From Rhodanobacter sp. C01 (lineage in GTDB: Bacteria; Pseudomonadota; Gammaproteobacteria; Xanthomonadales; Rhodanobacteraceae), in contig NZ_MUNR01000008.1 of the NCBI RefSeq assembly GCF_002001045.1, forward strand, positions 1 through 64,000: DNA of 64,000 bases, written 5' to 3'. The notes beneath the pieces are model-generated. The model had not been told where the DNA came from. It did not search any database and saw only the letters and a program-made list of their open reading frames with translations. A program made the translations under genes and the position numbers. Below are positions 38,821 through 48,796 of the stretch, piece by piece (the first letter of the stretch is position 1; every line of letters begins with the position of its first letter).

Positions 38821-40086
38821 ATGGATTTCGGAAAAATCATCGAACGCGCCAAGGCCATCCTGACCACACCCCGGACGGAATGGCCGATCGCCGCCACCGA
38901 ACCGGCCACGGTTGGCGGGTTGTATGGCGGCTACATCGCAATCCTCGCAGCACTGCCCGCCCTCGCCGCCTTCATCAAGGGCAGCCTGCTCGGCAGCAGC
39001 GCCTTCGGCATCACGGTACGCATGCCGATCGGCTACGGCATCGGCGAGATGCTGCTGCGCTACATCCTGACCCTGGTGCTCGCCTATGTGGTTGCCCTGA
39101 TCATCAATGCCCTGGCGCCGACTTTCGGTGGTCAGAAGGACACCACGCAGGCACTGAAGACCGTCGCCTATGCATGGACCGCCTACTGGGTGGCCGGCAT
39201 TGCCGTGATCGTGCCCTGGCTCGGCTGGCTGATCGCCATCCTCGGCGGCATCTACTCGATCTACCTGCTCTACCTGGGCCTCCCCCACACCATGAAGTGC
39301 CCGCCGGACAAGGCTGCTGGCTACACCGCCGTCAGCGTAATCATTGCGATCGTGCTCGGCTGGATCATCGGCATCATCCTCAGTTCGTTCTTTGCGGTTG
39401 GCGCGCTCGGCGGCGGCGCGATGAGTGGCATGCAGATCAGCGCCAGCGACGGCAGCAGCGTCAAGATCGACAGCAACAGCGCGCTGGGCGTACTCGCCGC
39501 GATGGGCCAGCGGGCCGAACAGGCTGGCAAGGAAATGGATGCTGCGCAGAAATCCGGCGACGCCCATGCGCAGCAGGCGGCGGTGGGCAAGATGATGGGC
39601 GCGATATCCGGTACCAACGGCACCGTCCAGGCACTCGCCCCGGACCAGATCAAGACTTTCCTGCCCGACAGTCTGGGCAGCCTCAAGCGGACCAGCATCT
39701 CGGCACAGCGCAACAACGCGATGGGCATGCAGGTGTCCGATGCCAGTGCCGAGTACGCCAGCGACAGCGGCCAGCACATCACGCTGGAAGTCACCGATAC
39801 CGGCGGCGCGAAGGGTTTCGTGGCGATGGCCGCGGCGATGGCGCCGGAAGATGAGAAGGAAACCGACCATGGTTACGACAAGACCCACACCGTCGACGGC
39901 AACCTGGTGCACGAGGCGTGGGACACCCAGTCCAGATCCGGCGAGTACAGCGTGGTGCTCGGCCAACGCTTCACGGTCAAGGCAAGCGGAAACGCCGACA
40001 GCATCGATCAGCTGAAGCAGGCCGTGGCCAGCGTCGATCTCGGCAAACTGGAATCGATGAAGGATGCCGGCGTGAAATCCGACTGA
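38821..40086 (+). CDS. Yip1-domain membrane protein with large extramembrane tail
   Basis: A 421-residue protein. Residues about 1-205 are a Yip1-type domain with five or six helices, opening MDFGKIIERAKAILTTPRTEWP as in bacterial Yip1 proteins. The remaining 210 residues are hydrophilic: a Ser/Gly/Ala-rich linker (AGKEMDAAQKSGDAHAQQAAVGK) and then a beta-rich stretch (SISAQRNNAMGMQVSDASAEYAS, ITLEVTDTGGAKGF) that could be a small lipoprotein-like domain. Function is unknown. A leader hairpin (38779-38785 with 38794-38800) lies 20 bases before the start, and a 23-bp hairpin follows the gene. Confidence 0.8.
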   Translation: MDFGKIIERAKAILTTPRTEWPIAATEPATVGGLYGGYIAILAALPALAAFIKGSLLGSSAFGITVRMPIGYGIGEMLLRYILTLVLAYVVALIINALAPTFGGQKDTTQALKTVAYAWTAYWVAGIAVIVPWLGWLIAILGGIYSIYLLYLGLPHTMKCPPDKAAGYTAVSVIIAIVLGWIIGIILSSFFAVGALGGGAMSGMQISASDGSSVKIDSNSALGVLAAMGQRAEQAGKEMDAAQKSGDAHAQQAAVGKMMGAISGTNGTVQALAPDQIKTFLPDSLGSLKRTSISAQRNNAMGMQVSDASAEYASDSGQHITLEVTDTGGAKGFVAMAAAMAPEDEKETDHGYDKTHTVDGNLVHEAWDTQSRSGEYSVVLGQRFTVKASGNADSIDQLKQAVASVDLGKLESMKDAGVKSD

Positions 40087-40096
40087 TCCATCGGTA

Positions 40097-40148
40097 CGCA
40101 CCCACAAAAAAACCGCGCCGGTGATGGCGCGGTTTTTTTGTGGGTGCG
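40097..40148. terminator. 23-bp perfect hairpin, bidirectional terminator
   Basis: Positions 40097-40119 pair without mismatch to 40126-40148 around a 6-base loop. The stem has a GCGCC core, seven A-T pairs (A7/T7) and a GTGGGTGCG base, giving a T-run on both strands. It lies between the convergent Yip1 and YceI genes and should stop both. Confidence 0.95.
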
Positions 40149-40153
40149 GGAGC

Positions 40154-40747
40154 TTACTTGTCCGCGTCAGCCTTCGGCACTTCGCCTTCGGTGGTGATGT
40201 GGATCGTGATCTCGTCACTGACGTTCGGCACATAGGCACCGATGCCGAAATCCTTCCGCTTCAGGGTCGCGGTGGCATCGAAGCCGATCGCCTGGGCCTT
40301 GGTCATCGGATGCGGACCCACCTTGTTCAGCGTGGCATCCAGCACGACCGGCTTGGTCACGCCATGCACGGTCAGGTCACCGGTGACCTTGAACTTGTGG
40401 CCGCCCAGCGGCTGCACCTTGGTGCTCTTGAAGGTCACCGTCGGGTACTTGTCGGCGTCGAAGAAATCGGCTTCCTTCAGGTGCTTGTCGAGCGCCGGCA
40501 CGTGGGTATCGAGGTTGGCCAGCGGCAGGGTCACTTCCACGCTGGCCTGCGCCGGATGCTGCTCGTCGAACACCAGGGTGCCGTCACCCAGACCGAGGTT
40601 GGCGACGGGATTGGAATAGCCGAAGTGGTTCCAGCTGAACAGGACCATGGTGTGGCCCGGATCGAGCTTGTAGGTGACCGGTGCGGCCTGTGCCGATACA
40701 GCGGCGCCGAGCAGGCCGGCAAGTACGAGATATTTCAGTGCGCGCAT
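40154..40747 (-). CDS. YceI family periplasmic protein
   Basis: A 197-residue secreted lipocalin-like protein. The signal peptide (about 22 residues, ending VSAQA) precedes the YceI pattern: TYKLDPGHTMVLFSWNHFGYS, ADFFDADKYPTVTFKSTKV, VTGDLTVHGVTKPVVLDATL and FGIGAYVPNVSDEITIHI. Known YceI proteins bind polyisoprenoid or amphiphilic molecules in a hydrophobic tunnel and are induced by stress or alkaline pH. ATG 40747 is set by the signal peptide. It is followed upstream by a nitroreductase gene on the same strand with 50 bases between. Confidence 0.93.
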   Translation of the reverse strand: MRALKYLVLAGLLGAAVSAQAAPVTYKLDPGHTMVLFSWNHFGYSNPVANLGLGDGTLVFDEQHPAQASVEVTLPLANLDTHVPALDKHLKEADFFDADKYPTVTFKSTKVQPLGGHKFKVTGDLTVHGVTKPVVLDATLNKVGPHPMTKAQAIGFDATATLKRKDFGIGAYVPNVSDEITIHITTEGEVPKADADK

Positions 40748-40797
40748 GGCGGTGACTCCTTGTGGATGGGGATACAGCCTTAGCTTCATGGGATTTT

Positions 40798-41391
40798 TCA
40801 AGCGATCGTGCAGGCTTCGTCAAACGAGAGACGGGGGCTGCGCGGAAACAGATTACGGCTGGCATCGCCGTAACCGATATTGATCAGGAAATTGGATTTG
40901 ACCGCGGTGCCGGCGAAGAACGCCGCATCCACCCCGCCCTGGTCGAAACCGGACATCGGGCCGCAATCGAGCCCGATCGCGCGTGCCGCCATCAAGACAT
41001 AGGCGCCCTGCAGGGTCGCGTTGCGGAAGGCGGTGGTATCGATCAGCGGCTGGTTGCCGACGAACCAGCTGCGTGCATCGGCGTGCGGGAAAAGTTTCGG
41101 CAGATGCTCGTAGAATTCATGGTCGGTGGCCACGATCGCGGTCACCGGTGCCTCCATGGTCTTGGCGCGGTTGGCTTCGGACAGGAACGGTGCCAGTTTC
41201 GCCTTGGCCTCCTTCGACTTCACGAACACCACCCGCATCGGCGAGGCGTTGGCGCTGGTCGGGCCGAACTTGGCCAGCTCATAGAGCTGATGCAGCTGCT
41301 CGTCACTCACTTCTTTCAGCAGCCACGCATTGAACGTGCGGGCGTTGCGGAACAACTGGTCGAGGGCGGCCTCGGAAAGCAACTCGCTCAT
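40798..41391 (-). CDS. Nitroreductase family protein, RutE-like
   Basis: A 197-residue FMN-dependent reductase. It matches malonic semialdehyde reductase RutE (E. coli) closely: [38 protein letters not shown] and [16 protein letters not shown] are near-diagnostic. RutE reduces malonic semialdehyde in the pyrimidine catabolism pathway, but no other rut genes are here, so a general detoxification role is as likely. ATG 41391 is the family start. It is upstream of yceI on the same strand. Confidence 0.92.
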   Translation of the reverse strand: MSELLSEAALDQLFRNARTFNAWLLKEVSDEQLHQLYELAKFGPTSANASPMRVVFVKSKEAKAKLAPFLSEANRAKTMEAPVTAIVATDHEFYEHLPKLFPHADARSWFVGNQPLIDTTAFRNATLQGAYVLMAARAIGLDCGPMSGFDQGGVDAAFFAGTAVKSNFLINIGYGDASRNLFPRSPRLSFDEACTIA

Positions 41392-41525
41392 GGGTATCCT
41401 CTGCGGAAAGACGCGCCGGCATGACGCTACAGCCTGCAAGTGTATAGCTGCCCGCGCACCAGCAGATCACGATCTGAGGAACGTACTGTGTTGATCAGGG
41501 AAACAATGCCACGCCGCCCGCGCCG

Positions 41526-42506
41526 ATGCTGAAGCTTCAGGGCGAGTGCTGGGTGATCACCGACACGGCTGCCGGCAATCAGCGTCAGGCGCTGGCACTG
41601 GCCGAACAGCTGCGGATGCCGTTCCGCCATCTGGTCCTGGAGCCGCGTGCACCATGGTCATGGCTGGCACCGCGGCTGACTACGGGCGGCCGGCTGGCGC
41701 TATCTGCGAGCCAGCGCCCCCTGTTTGCACCACCCTGGCCGCAAGTGGCGATCGGTTGCGGTCGCGCCGCCGCCCTGTTCACCCGCCTGCTGCGCCCCCT
41801 GTCCGATGGTCAGTGCCACACGGTGCAGATCCTCGACCCGCGCATCGACCCGGCGCACTGGGGCACGGTAATCGCGCCGCGGCACGACCGCGTCGCCGGC
41901 CCCAATGTGTTGCAACCACTCGGCTCGCTCAATTCGGTGGATGACGCATGGCTGGCCGACGGCAGGGAATCCTGCCCGCAGTTTGCAGAACTGCCGCAGC
42001 CGCGCGTCGGCGTGCTGCTGGGTGGTTCGCGCAAGGGCATCGCACTGGATGCGGACTACGCCCAGCAACTGACCGCCCGTCTGCTGGAGCGCCAGCAACG
42101 CGAAGGCGGCAGCCTGCTGGTATTGGCCTCGCGACGCACGTCGGCCGCCCTGATCGAAACCTTCCGTCATGCGCTGAACGGCTTGCCGGGACTAGTCTGG
42201 GCGGGTCGCGACGATGGCCGCAACCCCTATCCCGGCGTACTTGGCTGGGCCGACCGACTGGTCGTTACGCCCGATTCGGTGAACATGCTCAGTGAGGCCT
42301 GCGCGGTTGGCTGTCCGGTGCAGACCTTCATCACCAGCGCGTTAACGGCGAAGATCGAACGGTTTCATCGCGCGTTGCGCGAGGCCGGGCTGCTGCAGGA
42401 TCTCGATGCTCCTTCGCCTGCGGAACACAGGCCACCCCTGCGCGAAACCGCAGCGATTGCGATCGAGCTGCGCGAACGGATCCGGCACCGGCAAGACCAC
42501 GCGTAA
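41526..42506 (+). CDS. ELM1/DUF1022 family protein (GT-B-like)
   Basis: A 326-residue protein of the mitochondrial-fission-ELM1-like family (formerly DUF1022). It has CWVITDTAAGNQRQALALAEQL, an invariant N-terminal pattern, then GCGRAAALFTRLLR, VLLGGSRKGIALD and the C-terminal VTPDSVNMLSEACAVGCPV. In bacteria the family is thought to be related to GT-B glycosyltransferases and is often close to LPS genes. The name derives from a plant protein and implies nothing about this cell. It is convergent with the diguanylate cyclase gene, 18 bases between the stops. Confidence 0.85.
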   Translation: MLKLQGECWVITDTAAGNQRQALALAEQLRMPFRHLVLEPRAPWSWLAPRLTTGGRLALSASQRPLFAPPWPQVAIGCGRAAALFTRLLRPLSDGQCHTVQILDPRIDPAHWGTVIAPRHDRVAGPNVLQPLGSLNSVDDAWLADGRESCPQFAELPQPRVGVLLGGSRKGIALDADYAQQLTARLLERQQREGGSLLVLASRRTSAALIETFRHALNGLPGLVWAGRDDGRNPYPGVLGWADRLVVTPDSVNMLSEACAVGCPVQTFITSALTAKIERFHRALREAGLLQDLDAPSPAEHRPPLRETAAIAIELRERIRHRQDHA

Positions 42507-42524
42507 CTCAAGAGGCAATCGACC

Positions 42525-45518
42525 TCAGGACGCTTCGTGCACCCAGCGCAACCGCTCTGCGGCGATCAGTGCGTCGAGTTGCGGCGCGAACGGGTTGTCC
42601 AGAATTTCCGCCGGCAGCAGGGTGGTGGCAACCAACCCGACACAGGTGTTGCGTCCGTCCTGCTTGGCCCGGTACAGGGCCAGGTCGGCCAGTTCGAGCG
42701 CAGCGTCGAAGGCCCCACAATCGGCCTGCATCACGAGTGGATGCAGGCTGAAACCGATCGAGCAGGTCAACCGGATCGTGCCGCCACGGCCGTCCATGAA
42801 ATCCTGCGCAGCGATGTCCCGTCGCAGGCGCTCGGCAATGTTCAGCGCACCGGCGACATCGATGCCTGGCAGCAGCAACAGAAACTCCTCACCGCCCCAG
42901 CGCACGGTGATGTCGCTGCTGCGCCGAGCCAGCAGCAGCAGACGACCCAGCGCACGCAATACGGCATCACCCGTCGCATGGCCGTAGCTGTCGTTGACCT
43001 GCTTGAAATAATCGATATCGATCTGCAGCACGCCGATGTTTTCGTTGGCTGCCAGCAACCCGGGCAATCGCCACAGCAGGTAGCGGCGATTGTGCAGTGT
43101 GGTCAAGGCATCGGTGTGGCTTTCCTCGGCAAGCGCAAGATTGGCCACGCGCAGGCGTTCGACCGCACGGGCAAGCTGCGCGGTGCGCCGTGCGACCTGC
43201 GCCTCCAGCCGCGCATTGTGGCGGCGTTGCCTGCGCAGGCTCCATGCGATCAACAGGATCACCACCAGACCCGACAGCAGGATCACCGCAGCGCGCACCA
43301 GCACGCGTTCGTACCAGTGCGGCTCGACCCGGATCGCCAGATCCGCCTCCTGGCCGAAGGTCGGAGCACCGGACAGCGACACGGCGACACGGAAGCGGTA
43401 TTTGCCGGGGGGAAGGTGCGTGTAGAACGCGACGCGCCTGGCACCCGCGTCCTGCCAGTCCGCGTCATAACCTTCCAGCTGGTAGCGGAAACGCAAGTCC
43501 CCCACGCGCAGATAGGGTGCGGTGTAATGGATGGCCAAGTCACGTGCGCCCTGGCTCAGGTCGAACGATTCAGTCGGAAACTGATGGCCTTCATGTTCGA
43601 TGGATTCGATCTTCGCGTCGGGCGACTTCGGTTGGGCGAGCAGGACTCTTGTATCCACCCCGAGCGCACCATCCGTGGTGCTGAACCAGATGACATCGCC
43701 CACGACCAGACTGCGCGCGCTGGCTCCACCATTGCAGCAATGCGCATTGTGCAGGCTGGTGGTACGTGCCTCCCCGGCGAGCAGCTGCGGCACGACCTGC
43801 CGTACCGGCGAACCCGGCAGCGGCAGCTGCGCCAGCGGCAGCCGCCACGCCCCGGCAATCGAGCCGACGTAAAGCTCCTCGTCGAGCACGTCGAGCGTCC
43901 ACGCATTGTCGCTTGGCAACCCATCCTTCTGGGTGGTCATGCGCAATTGTCCGTTGCGCATGATTCCAATGCCGGCATCGGTGGTGGCAATGCCAAGCAA
44001 GTCCGGACCCAGCATCACCACACGGGAAACGAAGTGCCCGCGCAGCGGCTCGGCCCACGCGGGCTGCGTCAGGCTGCCACCGCGCCACTCGCGCACGCCA
44101 TCCTCGGTACCCAGATACAGATGGTCCGGTCCCAGCGGAAGGATCGAGCGAATGATCGCCGCCGCGGCCGAGGCGCCGGGATCGGCACGATCGAGGATGC
44201 CCGCATGCCAGTGATACAGACCACCGGTAGTGCCGATCCAGAAGTCGTCATCGGCCGTTTCGCGAACATCGTTGATCTGCAAGCTGGCCAGTGCAGACAA
44301 GGCTGGCGGGGTGACGTCCTTGCCGTGGTCGAAAACCGCGATACCCGCACGGGTACCGACCCACAACCGGGCATGCTGGTCGTAATACAAATCGTAGGCG
44401 GAAGGGTTCGGCAACACGTTGCCCGCTATCCAGGGTTGTACACGCCGGCCGTCGAAGGTTTCGATATCGGCATTGGTGCCGAACACGATCCTGCCATCCG
44501 GTGCGCGCACGATGCTCCACACCAGTGAATCAGCCAGCCCGTCACGTGCCGACACCCGGCGTGTCCAGCCATTCCAGATCCGGTACAGACCGTTGATGTG
44601 GGTGCCCATCCACAGATTGCCCGCGCGATCCTCATGCAGTGCCTGGACCCAGGGGTGGTGTGCGATGTCGTTATCGGTCGCCTGCTCCAGGACCTCGCCG
44701 GGCAGCAGCCGATACAGCCCGGGCACCGTGCCGATCCACAACACGTCGTCGCGATCGGTCAACAGGCTTTCGATCGAGGTGTTGTCGAGGTCGGAACCAA
44801 GCCCGGCGGAGATGATGCGGTTACCGGCCAGACGCATCAGCCCGATGCGCGTGCCCAACCACAAGCTGCCCCGACTGGTCGCCATCTGGGTGATCGCCAC
44901 CGACTGCCGGCCCGCGGAGTCTTGCGAAACGCAGGTCACGTTCGGCGAATCCAGTGTGGCCGTGAGGCGGCATACGCGTCCCAGGCCACCGATCCATAAC
45001 GCATCACCCTCACGCAGCAGGGTGTAGGCCGGGCCGTTGTAACCGGGAACCGGAATGATCCGGCCATCACGCACCCGTGCCAGGCCGCGCGAGGTGGCCA
45101 GCAACGGAGTGCCATCACCCGCATCGACGATCGCGTTGACTGCCTCGCCGCCCAGTGCGGTGAAATGATCCTGCTCTTCGCGCAGCAGGCCGCGCGCACC
45201 ACCGAACCAGACCTGGCCGAGCGGATCCGCCCAGACCGCGGTGAGCATGCTGGTGTCGATCCCGGTGCCTGCCCGGTCGAACACGACGAACTGCGCGCCA
45301 TCGAAACGCGCCACGGCAGCCTGGGTATTGATCCAGAGAAAGCCGGCACGGTCCTGGGCGATGCCGAGGACGGTGATCTGCGGCAGGCCCTGTTCGACGC
45401 TCCAGTGGTCGGTGACGAAGGCGTGGATCGGAATCTGCGGACTTAACGCGACGGCGGACCGCATACCGGATATGCAGATCGAAACCGCGAACAGGACCGC
45501 GTACAACGCACGTGCCAT
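42525..45518 (-). CDS. Diguanylate cyclase with periplasmic propeller sensor
   Basis: A 997-residue membrane receptor. A signal peptide or anchor (MARALYAVLFAVSICISGM) is followed by a two-component-regulator propeller (about 14 repeats, pattern WIGTxxGLYR, residues 40-670), a Y_Y_Y domain (FRYQLEGYDADWQDAG), one helix near 750 (VILLSGLVVILLIAWSL), a coiled coil and a GGDEF domain. The active site is GGEEF near 875-879, functional in many cyclases, and an RSSD inhibitory site sits five residues before it. It should make c-di-GMP in response to a periplasmic ligand. ATG 45518 is chosen for the signal sequence; the open frame continues upstream but is unlikely. Confidence 0.93.
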   Translation of the reverse strand: MARALYAVLFAVSICISGMRSAVALSPQIPIHAFVTDHWSVEQGLPQITVLGIAQDRAGFLWINTQAAVARFDGAQFVVFDRAGTGIDTSMLTAVWADPLGQVWFGGARGLLREEQDHFTALGGEAVNAIVDAGDGTPLLATSRGLARVRDGRIIPVPGYNGPAYTLLREGDALWIGGLGRVCRLTATLDSPNVTCVSQDSAGRQSVAITQMATSRGSLWLGTRIGLMRLAGNRIISAGLGSDLDNTSIESLLTDRDDVLWIGTVPGLYRLLPGEVLEQATDNDIAHHPWVQALHEDRAGNLWMGTHINGLYRIWNGWTRRVSARDGLADSLVWSIVRAPDGRIVFGTNADIETFDGRRVQPWIAGNVLPNPSAYDLYYDQHARLWVGTRAGIAVFDHGKDVTPPALSALASLQINDVRETADDDFWIGTTGGLYHWHAGILDRADPGASAAAAIIRSILPLGPDHLYLGTEDGVREWRGGSLTQPAWAEPLRGHFVSRVVMLGPDLLGIATTDAGIGIMRNGQLRMTTQKDGLPSDNAWTLDVLDEELYVGSIAGAWRLPLAQLPLPGSPVRQVVPQLLAGEARTTSLHNAHCCNGGASARSLVVGDVIWFSTTDGALGVDTRVLLAQPKSPDAKIESIEHEGHQFPTESFDLSQGARDLAIHYTAPYLRVGDLRFRYQLEGYDADWQDAGARRVAFYTHLPPGKYRFRVAVSLSGAPTFGQEADLAIRVEPHWYERVLVRAAVILLSGLVVILLIAWSLRRQRRHNARLEAQVARRTAQLARAVERLRVANLALAEESHTDALTTLHNRRYLLWRLPGLLAANENIGVLQIDIDYFKQVNDSYGHATGDAVLRALGRLLLLARRSSDITVRWGGEEFLLLLPGIDVAGALNIAERLRRDIAAQDFMDGRGGTIRLTCSIGFSLHPLVMQADCGAFDAALELADLALYRAKQDGRNTCVGLVATTLLPAEILDNPFAPQLDALIAAERLRWVHEAS

Positions 45519-45719
45519 GCGCCCCCTTCTGCCGGCAAGGTCGCCTCCCCCTGGATGACGTCGCCGGCCTGTTGCGATCTTGCCCTGTCGGCAAGGTGAC
45601 AACAAGCGTTGCCACACTTGAGTCCTTAGCATTCATGATGCAAGGGCCTCACGCAATAACCTGCAGCCCATCGGCTTGCCTCGATGGTGCGCGGCCACGC
45701 ACTCATGCAACGAGACCGG

Positions 45720-48581
45720 TTACATCGGGCTGCCGGATGCGCCGAATGCAAAACCCAGCGCATCGGTGACTTCGCGTACGCCGGCACACAACTGCTCAAG
45801 CTCCGCATCGCGCAGTGCGATGCGCGAGCGCAGGTCGAGTGTGCAGGCGAGCGAGCGCTGCAGCAGATCGGCATGCGCCACGGTCAGGATCGCGGCCTGC
45901 CTGGCATCGAGCAATGCGGCAGCACGGCAGGCCTCGATCAAGCCGGCATTGGCGGTGGCGCCAAGCAGCCCGGGATGCTTCGACGCGTGCGCCAGCACCA
46001 GCCCCTGCAGCGCGAACTCGATATCGAGCAGGCCGCCGTGGCCTTGCTTGAGATCGAGCTGGCGTTCGTCGGAACGATCACGTTCGGCCCGCCAGCGCGA
46101 ACGCATGCTGCTCACCTCCGCCAGCACCGCGGCGCGCGCACGCGGCACCGCGAGAATTTCGCGACGTACTTCCGCCAGTTCGAGGTGGAGTAACGCGTCG
46201 CCGGCCACCGGGCGCGCGCGCAGCAACGCCTGATGTTCCCATGTCCACGCACGACTCTTCTGGTAGGCCGCGAAAGCGTCGAGGCTGCTGACCAGCAGGC
46301 CCTTGGAGCCGTCCGGACGCAGTCGCGCGTCGACCTCGTACAGACGACCACCGCGGGTCAGCACGGTGAGCCAGTTCATCACACGCTGTGCCAGCCGCTG
46401 ATACCAGCGCGAACCCTCGATCGGTCGATGACCATCGCTCATCGCCTGTGCGCGGCGACCGTCGTAGACGAACACCAGATCCAGATCCGAAGCGAAACCC
46501 AGTTCCTCGCCACCCAGGCTGCCGTAACCGAGCACGGAAAAGCCTGAACCCGTACCGGGCAGCCGGCCGTGCTGTGCGACCAGCTCGCGCTCGGCCAGCG
46601 CCAGCACGGCACCCACCACCGACTCGGCCAGGGCGGCAAGGCGACGCGCAGTAGCGACCGCGTCGGCACGGCCATCGTTGAAGGCCAGCCCGAGCCGGAA
46701 CGCAGTGGAGGCCTTGAACTCGTTGATCCGATCGAGCTCCGCTTCGGCCTCGCGCTCGTCCAGTGTGGTCAGTACGCGGGCGATTTCGGCGGCGATGTCG
46801 GCACGCTTGAACGGCAGATGATCGATGCGCGGATCGAGCACGTCATCCAGCAACAACGGCTGTGCGATCACGCGTTCGGCCAGGAACGCGCTGTCGCCGA
46901 ACAGGCGTACCAGCCGCTTGCGTGCGGCCGGCTGCTCCTCCAGCAGGGCCAGATAGGAGGATCGCCGCGCCACGGCTTGCATCAGGCGGCACAGTCGCAG
47001 CAGGCATGGCACCGCGGCGGCACTGTCGCGGGCCACACCGAGAAGCTGCGGCATCAGGTGATCCAGCCGTTCGCGCGAGCGCGCCGACATTGCGCGTACC
47101 GCGGCGGCCTGCGGCAACTTCAGCAACGCCTCGGCAAGTTCAGCGCCGGGCACGAAACCGGAGGCTTCCAGCGCAGCTGCGTCGAGGGACTCATCGCAGG
47201 CACGTTGCCACAGCACCTGATCAGCAGCCGGCACGCTGGCGGCACGACCGCCCTGCGGCATCAGTACGGCAGCAAATTCCTCGCTGACGATACTGCGGTG
47301 GGTGGCCAGCGCGGTATTCAGCGTGTCCCAGTCCGGATAGTCGAGGCTCAGCGCGATGCGCTCACGGCTGAGTGCGTCGTCGGGAATGTCATGCGTCTGC
47401 GCGTCGCGCAGCATCTGCACGCGGTTCTCCACCCGACGCAGCAGTACATAGGCCTCACGCAACATGCGCGCGCGCGCGGCGCCGATGTGTCCGCGCGCCT
47501 CGCACGCAGTCAGCGCCGGCAACAGGCCGCGCACGCGCAGGCTGGGTTCGCGGCCACCGCGGATCAACTGGGTCAGCTGCACAATGAACTCGATCTCGCG
47601 GATACCGCCGGGACCGAGCTTGAGGTTGTCGGCCAGGTCCTTGCGCACGACTTCCGCATCGATCAGCGCCTTCATCTCGCGCAGGCCGGCGAATGCGGTG
47701 TAATCGAGGTACTTGCGATAGACGAACGGCCGCAACAGCTCCTGCAGCTGCTTGCCGGCAGCGGTATCACCGGCCACCGGGCGTGCCTTGATCCATGCAT
47801 AGCGCTCCCAGTCACGCCCCTCGCTCTGGTAGTACTGCTCCATCGCGGCGAATGACAGCGCCAGCCGTCCCGCATTGCCGAACGGACGCAGGCGCAGGTC
47901 GACCCGGGCACAGATACCGTCCACGGTCGGCTCGTTCAGCAGACGCACCAGCTGGCGACCGAGCCGGATGAAATATTCGCTGTTGTCGAGCGGACGGGCG
48001 CCATCGGTCTGGCCCGCGTGCGGATAGGTCAGCACCAGGTCGATGTCGGAGGAAAAATTCAGTTCACTGCCACCGAGTTTGCCGAAACCGATCACCAGCA
48101 GGCGCTGCCGCGCGCCATCGGGCGTACGGCTGTGGCCGTAGCGCGTTGCCAGCGCGTGCTCGGACCAGTCCAGCGCCACGCCCAGCAGTGCCTCGTACAA
48201 CACGCTGGTGGCCGACAGTGTTTCGGGCAGTTCGTCCAGGCCGTTGACGTCGCGGAACACCAGCCGCAGCGCCTCGGCATGACGGAAGCGCCGCAGGGCC
48301 TGCATGCAGGCGGCTTCGTCGCCGGGCAGTTTCAGCGCGTCGATGCGAGCCCCGGCATCACTGCCGGAGCGCAATCGCTCCAGCCCCTGTGGCGCCAGCA
48401 GTTGCGGTTGGCGGCACCACACGTCAAAGGCGAAGTCGCTGGCCAGCAGGGTCCGCCGGATCCGTTCGGCAACGCCGGCGTCATCGTGCAACGGCACACC
48501 GGCAGCACGACAACGGGCGACAAGGTCGCCATAGCGATCGTCGATCAGCGCACGCAGCGCGGCGGATTCATGGACAGGCAT
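45720..48581 (-). CDS. glnE: Bifunctional glutamine synthetase adenylyltransferase/deadenylase
   Basis: Controls glutamine synthetase by adding or removing AMP in response to PII. The 953-residue protein has the family's two nucleotidyltransferase domains: an N-terminal deadenylase with FGKLGGSELNFSSDIDL (about 160-172) and a C-terminal adenylyltransferase with YGSLGGEELGFASDLDLVF near 700. A regulatory helical region joins them. ATG 48581 removes the Arg-rich run of the open frame. The gene stands alone, with a 201-base gap to the cyclase gene. Confidence 0.97.
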   Translation of the reverse strand: MPVHESAALRALIDDRYGDLVARCRAAGVPLHDDAGVAERIRRTLLASDFAFDVWCRQPQLLAPQGLERLRSGSDAGARIDALKLPGDEAACMQALRRFRHAEALRLVFRDVNGLDELPETLSATSVLYEALLGVALDWSEHALATRYGHSRTPDGARQRLLVIGFGKLGGSELNFSSDIDLVLTYPHAGQTDGARPLDNSEYFIRLGRQLVRLLNEPTVDGICARVDLRLRPFGNAGRLALSFAAMEQYYQSEGRDWERYAWIKARPVAGDTAAGKQLQELLRPFVYRKYLDYTAFAGLREMKALIDAEVVRKDLADNLKLGPGGIREIEFIVQLTQLIRGGREPSLRVRGLLPALTACEARGHIGAARARMLREAYVLLRRVENRVQMLRDAQTHDIPDDALSRERIALSLDYPDWDTLNTALATHRSIVSEEFAAVLMPQGGRAASVPAADQVLWQRACDESLDAAALEASGFVPGAELAEALLKLPQAAAVRAMSARSRERLDHLMPQLLGVARDSAAAVPCLLRLCRLMQAVARRSSYLALLEEQPAARKRLVRLFGDSAFLAERVIAQPLLLDDVLDPRIDHLPFKRADIAAEIARVLTTLDEREAEAELDRINEFKASTAFRLGLAFNDGRADAVATARRLAALAESVVGAVLALAERELVAQHGRLPGTGSGFSVLGYGSLGGEELGFASDLDLVFVYDGRRAQAMSDGHRPIEGSRWYQRLAQRVMNWLTVLTRGGRLYEVDARLRPDGSKGLLVSSLDAFAAYQKSRAWTWEHQALLRARPVAGDALLHLELAEVRREILAVPRARAAVLAEVSSMRSRWRAERDRSDERQLDLKQGHGGLLDIEFALQGLVLAHASKHPGLLGATANAGLIEACRAAALLDARQAAILTVAHADLLQRSLACTLDLRSRIALRDAELEQLCAGVREVTDALGFAFGASGSPM

Positions 48582-48796
48582 CGGAGCATTGTGCCGCAGT
48601 GCGGCAAAGGATGCCGCCTCCGGAATGTGCCGATTCCCGCGTGGAGCGCCATCGCGCCCGGTGCACCAAAGGCGCGGCGCGGCGTTGTACCAACCACCCA
48701 CACGCCCCGGGATTGTCGATTCTCTGGCAACACTTGGTTCATCCGGGCACGATTACATTTTCATGTCCACACCATGACAGCAAGCACAGGACTGCC

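Noticed and set aside
42537..44528. Plus-strand 663-residue frame across the diguanylate cyclase gene
   Set aside because: Antisense to the propeller/GGDEF gene; no domain-like pattern.
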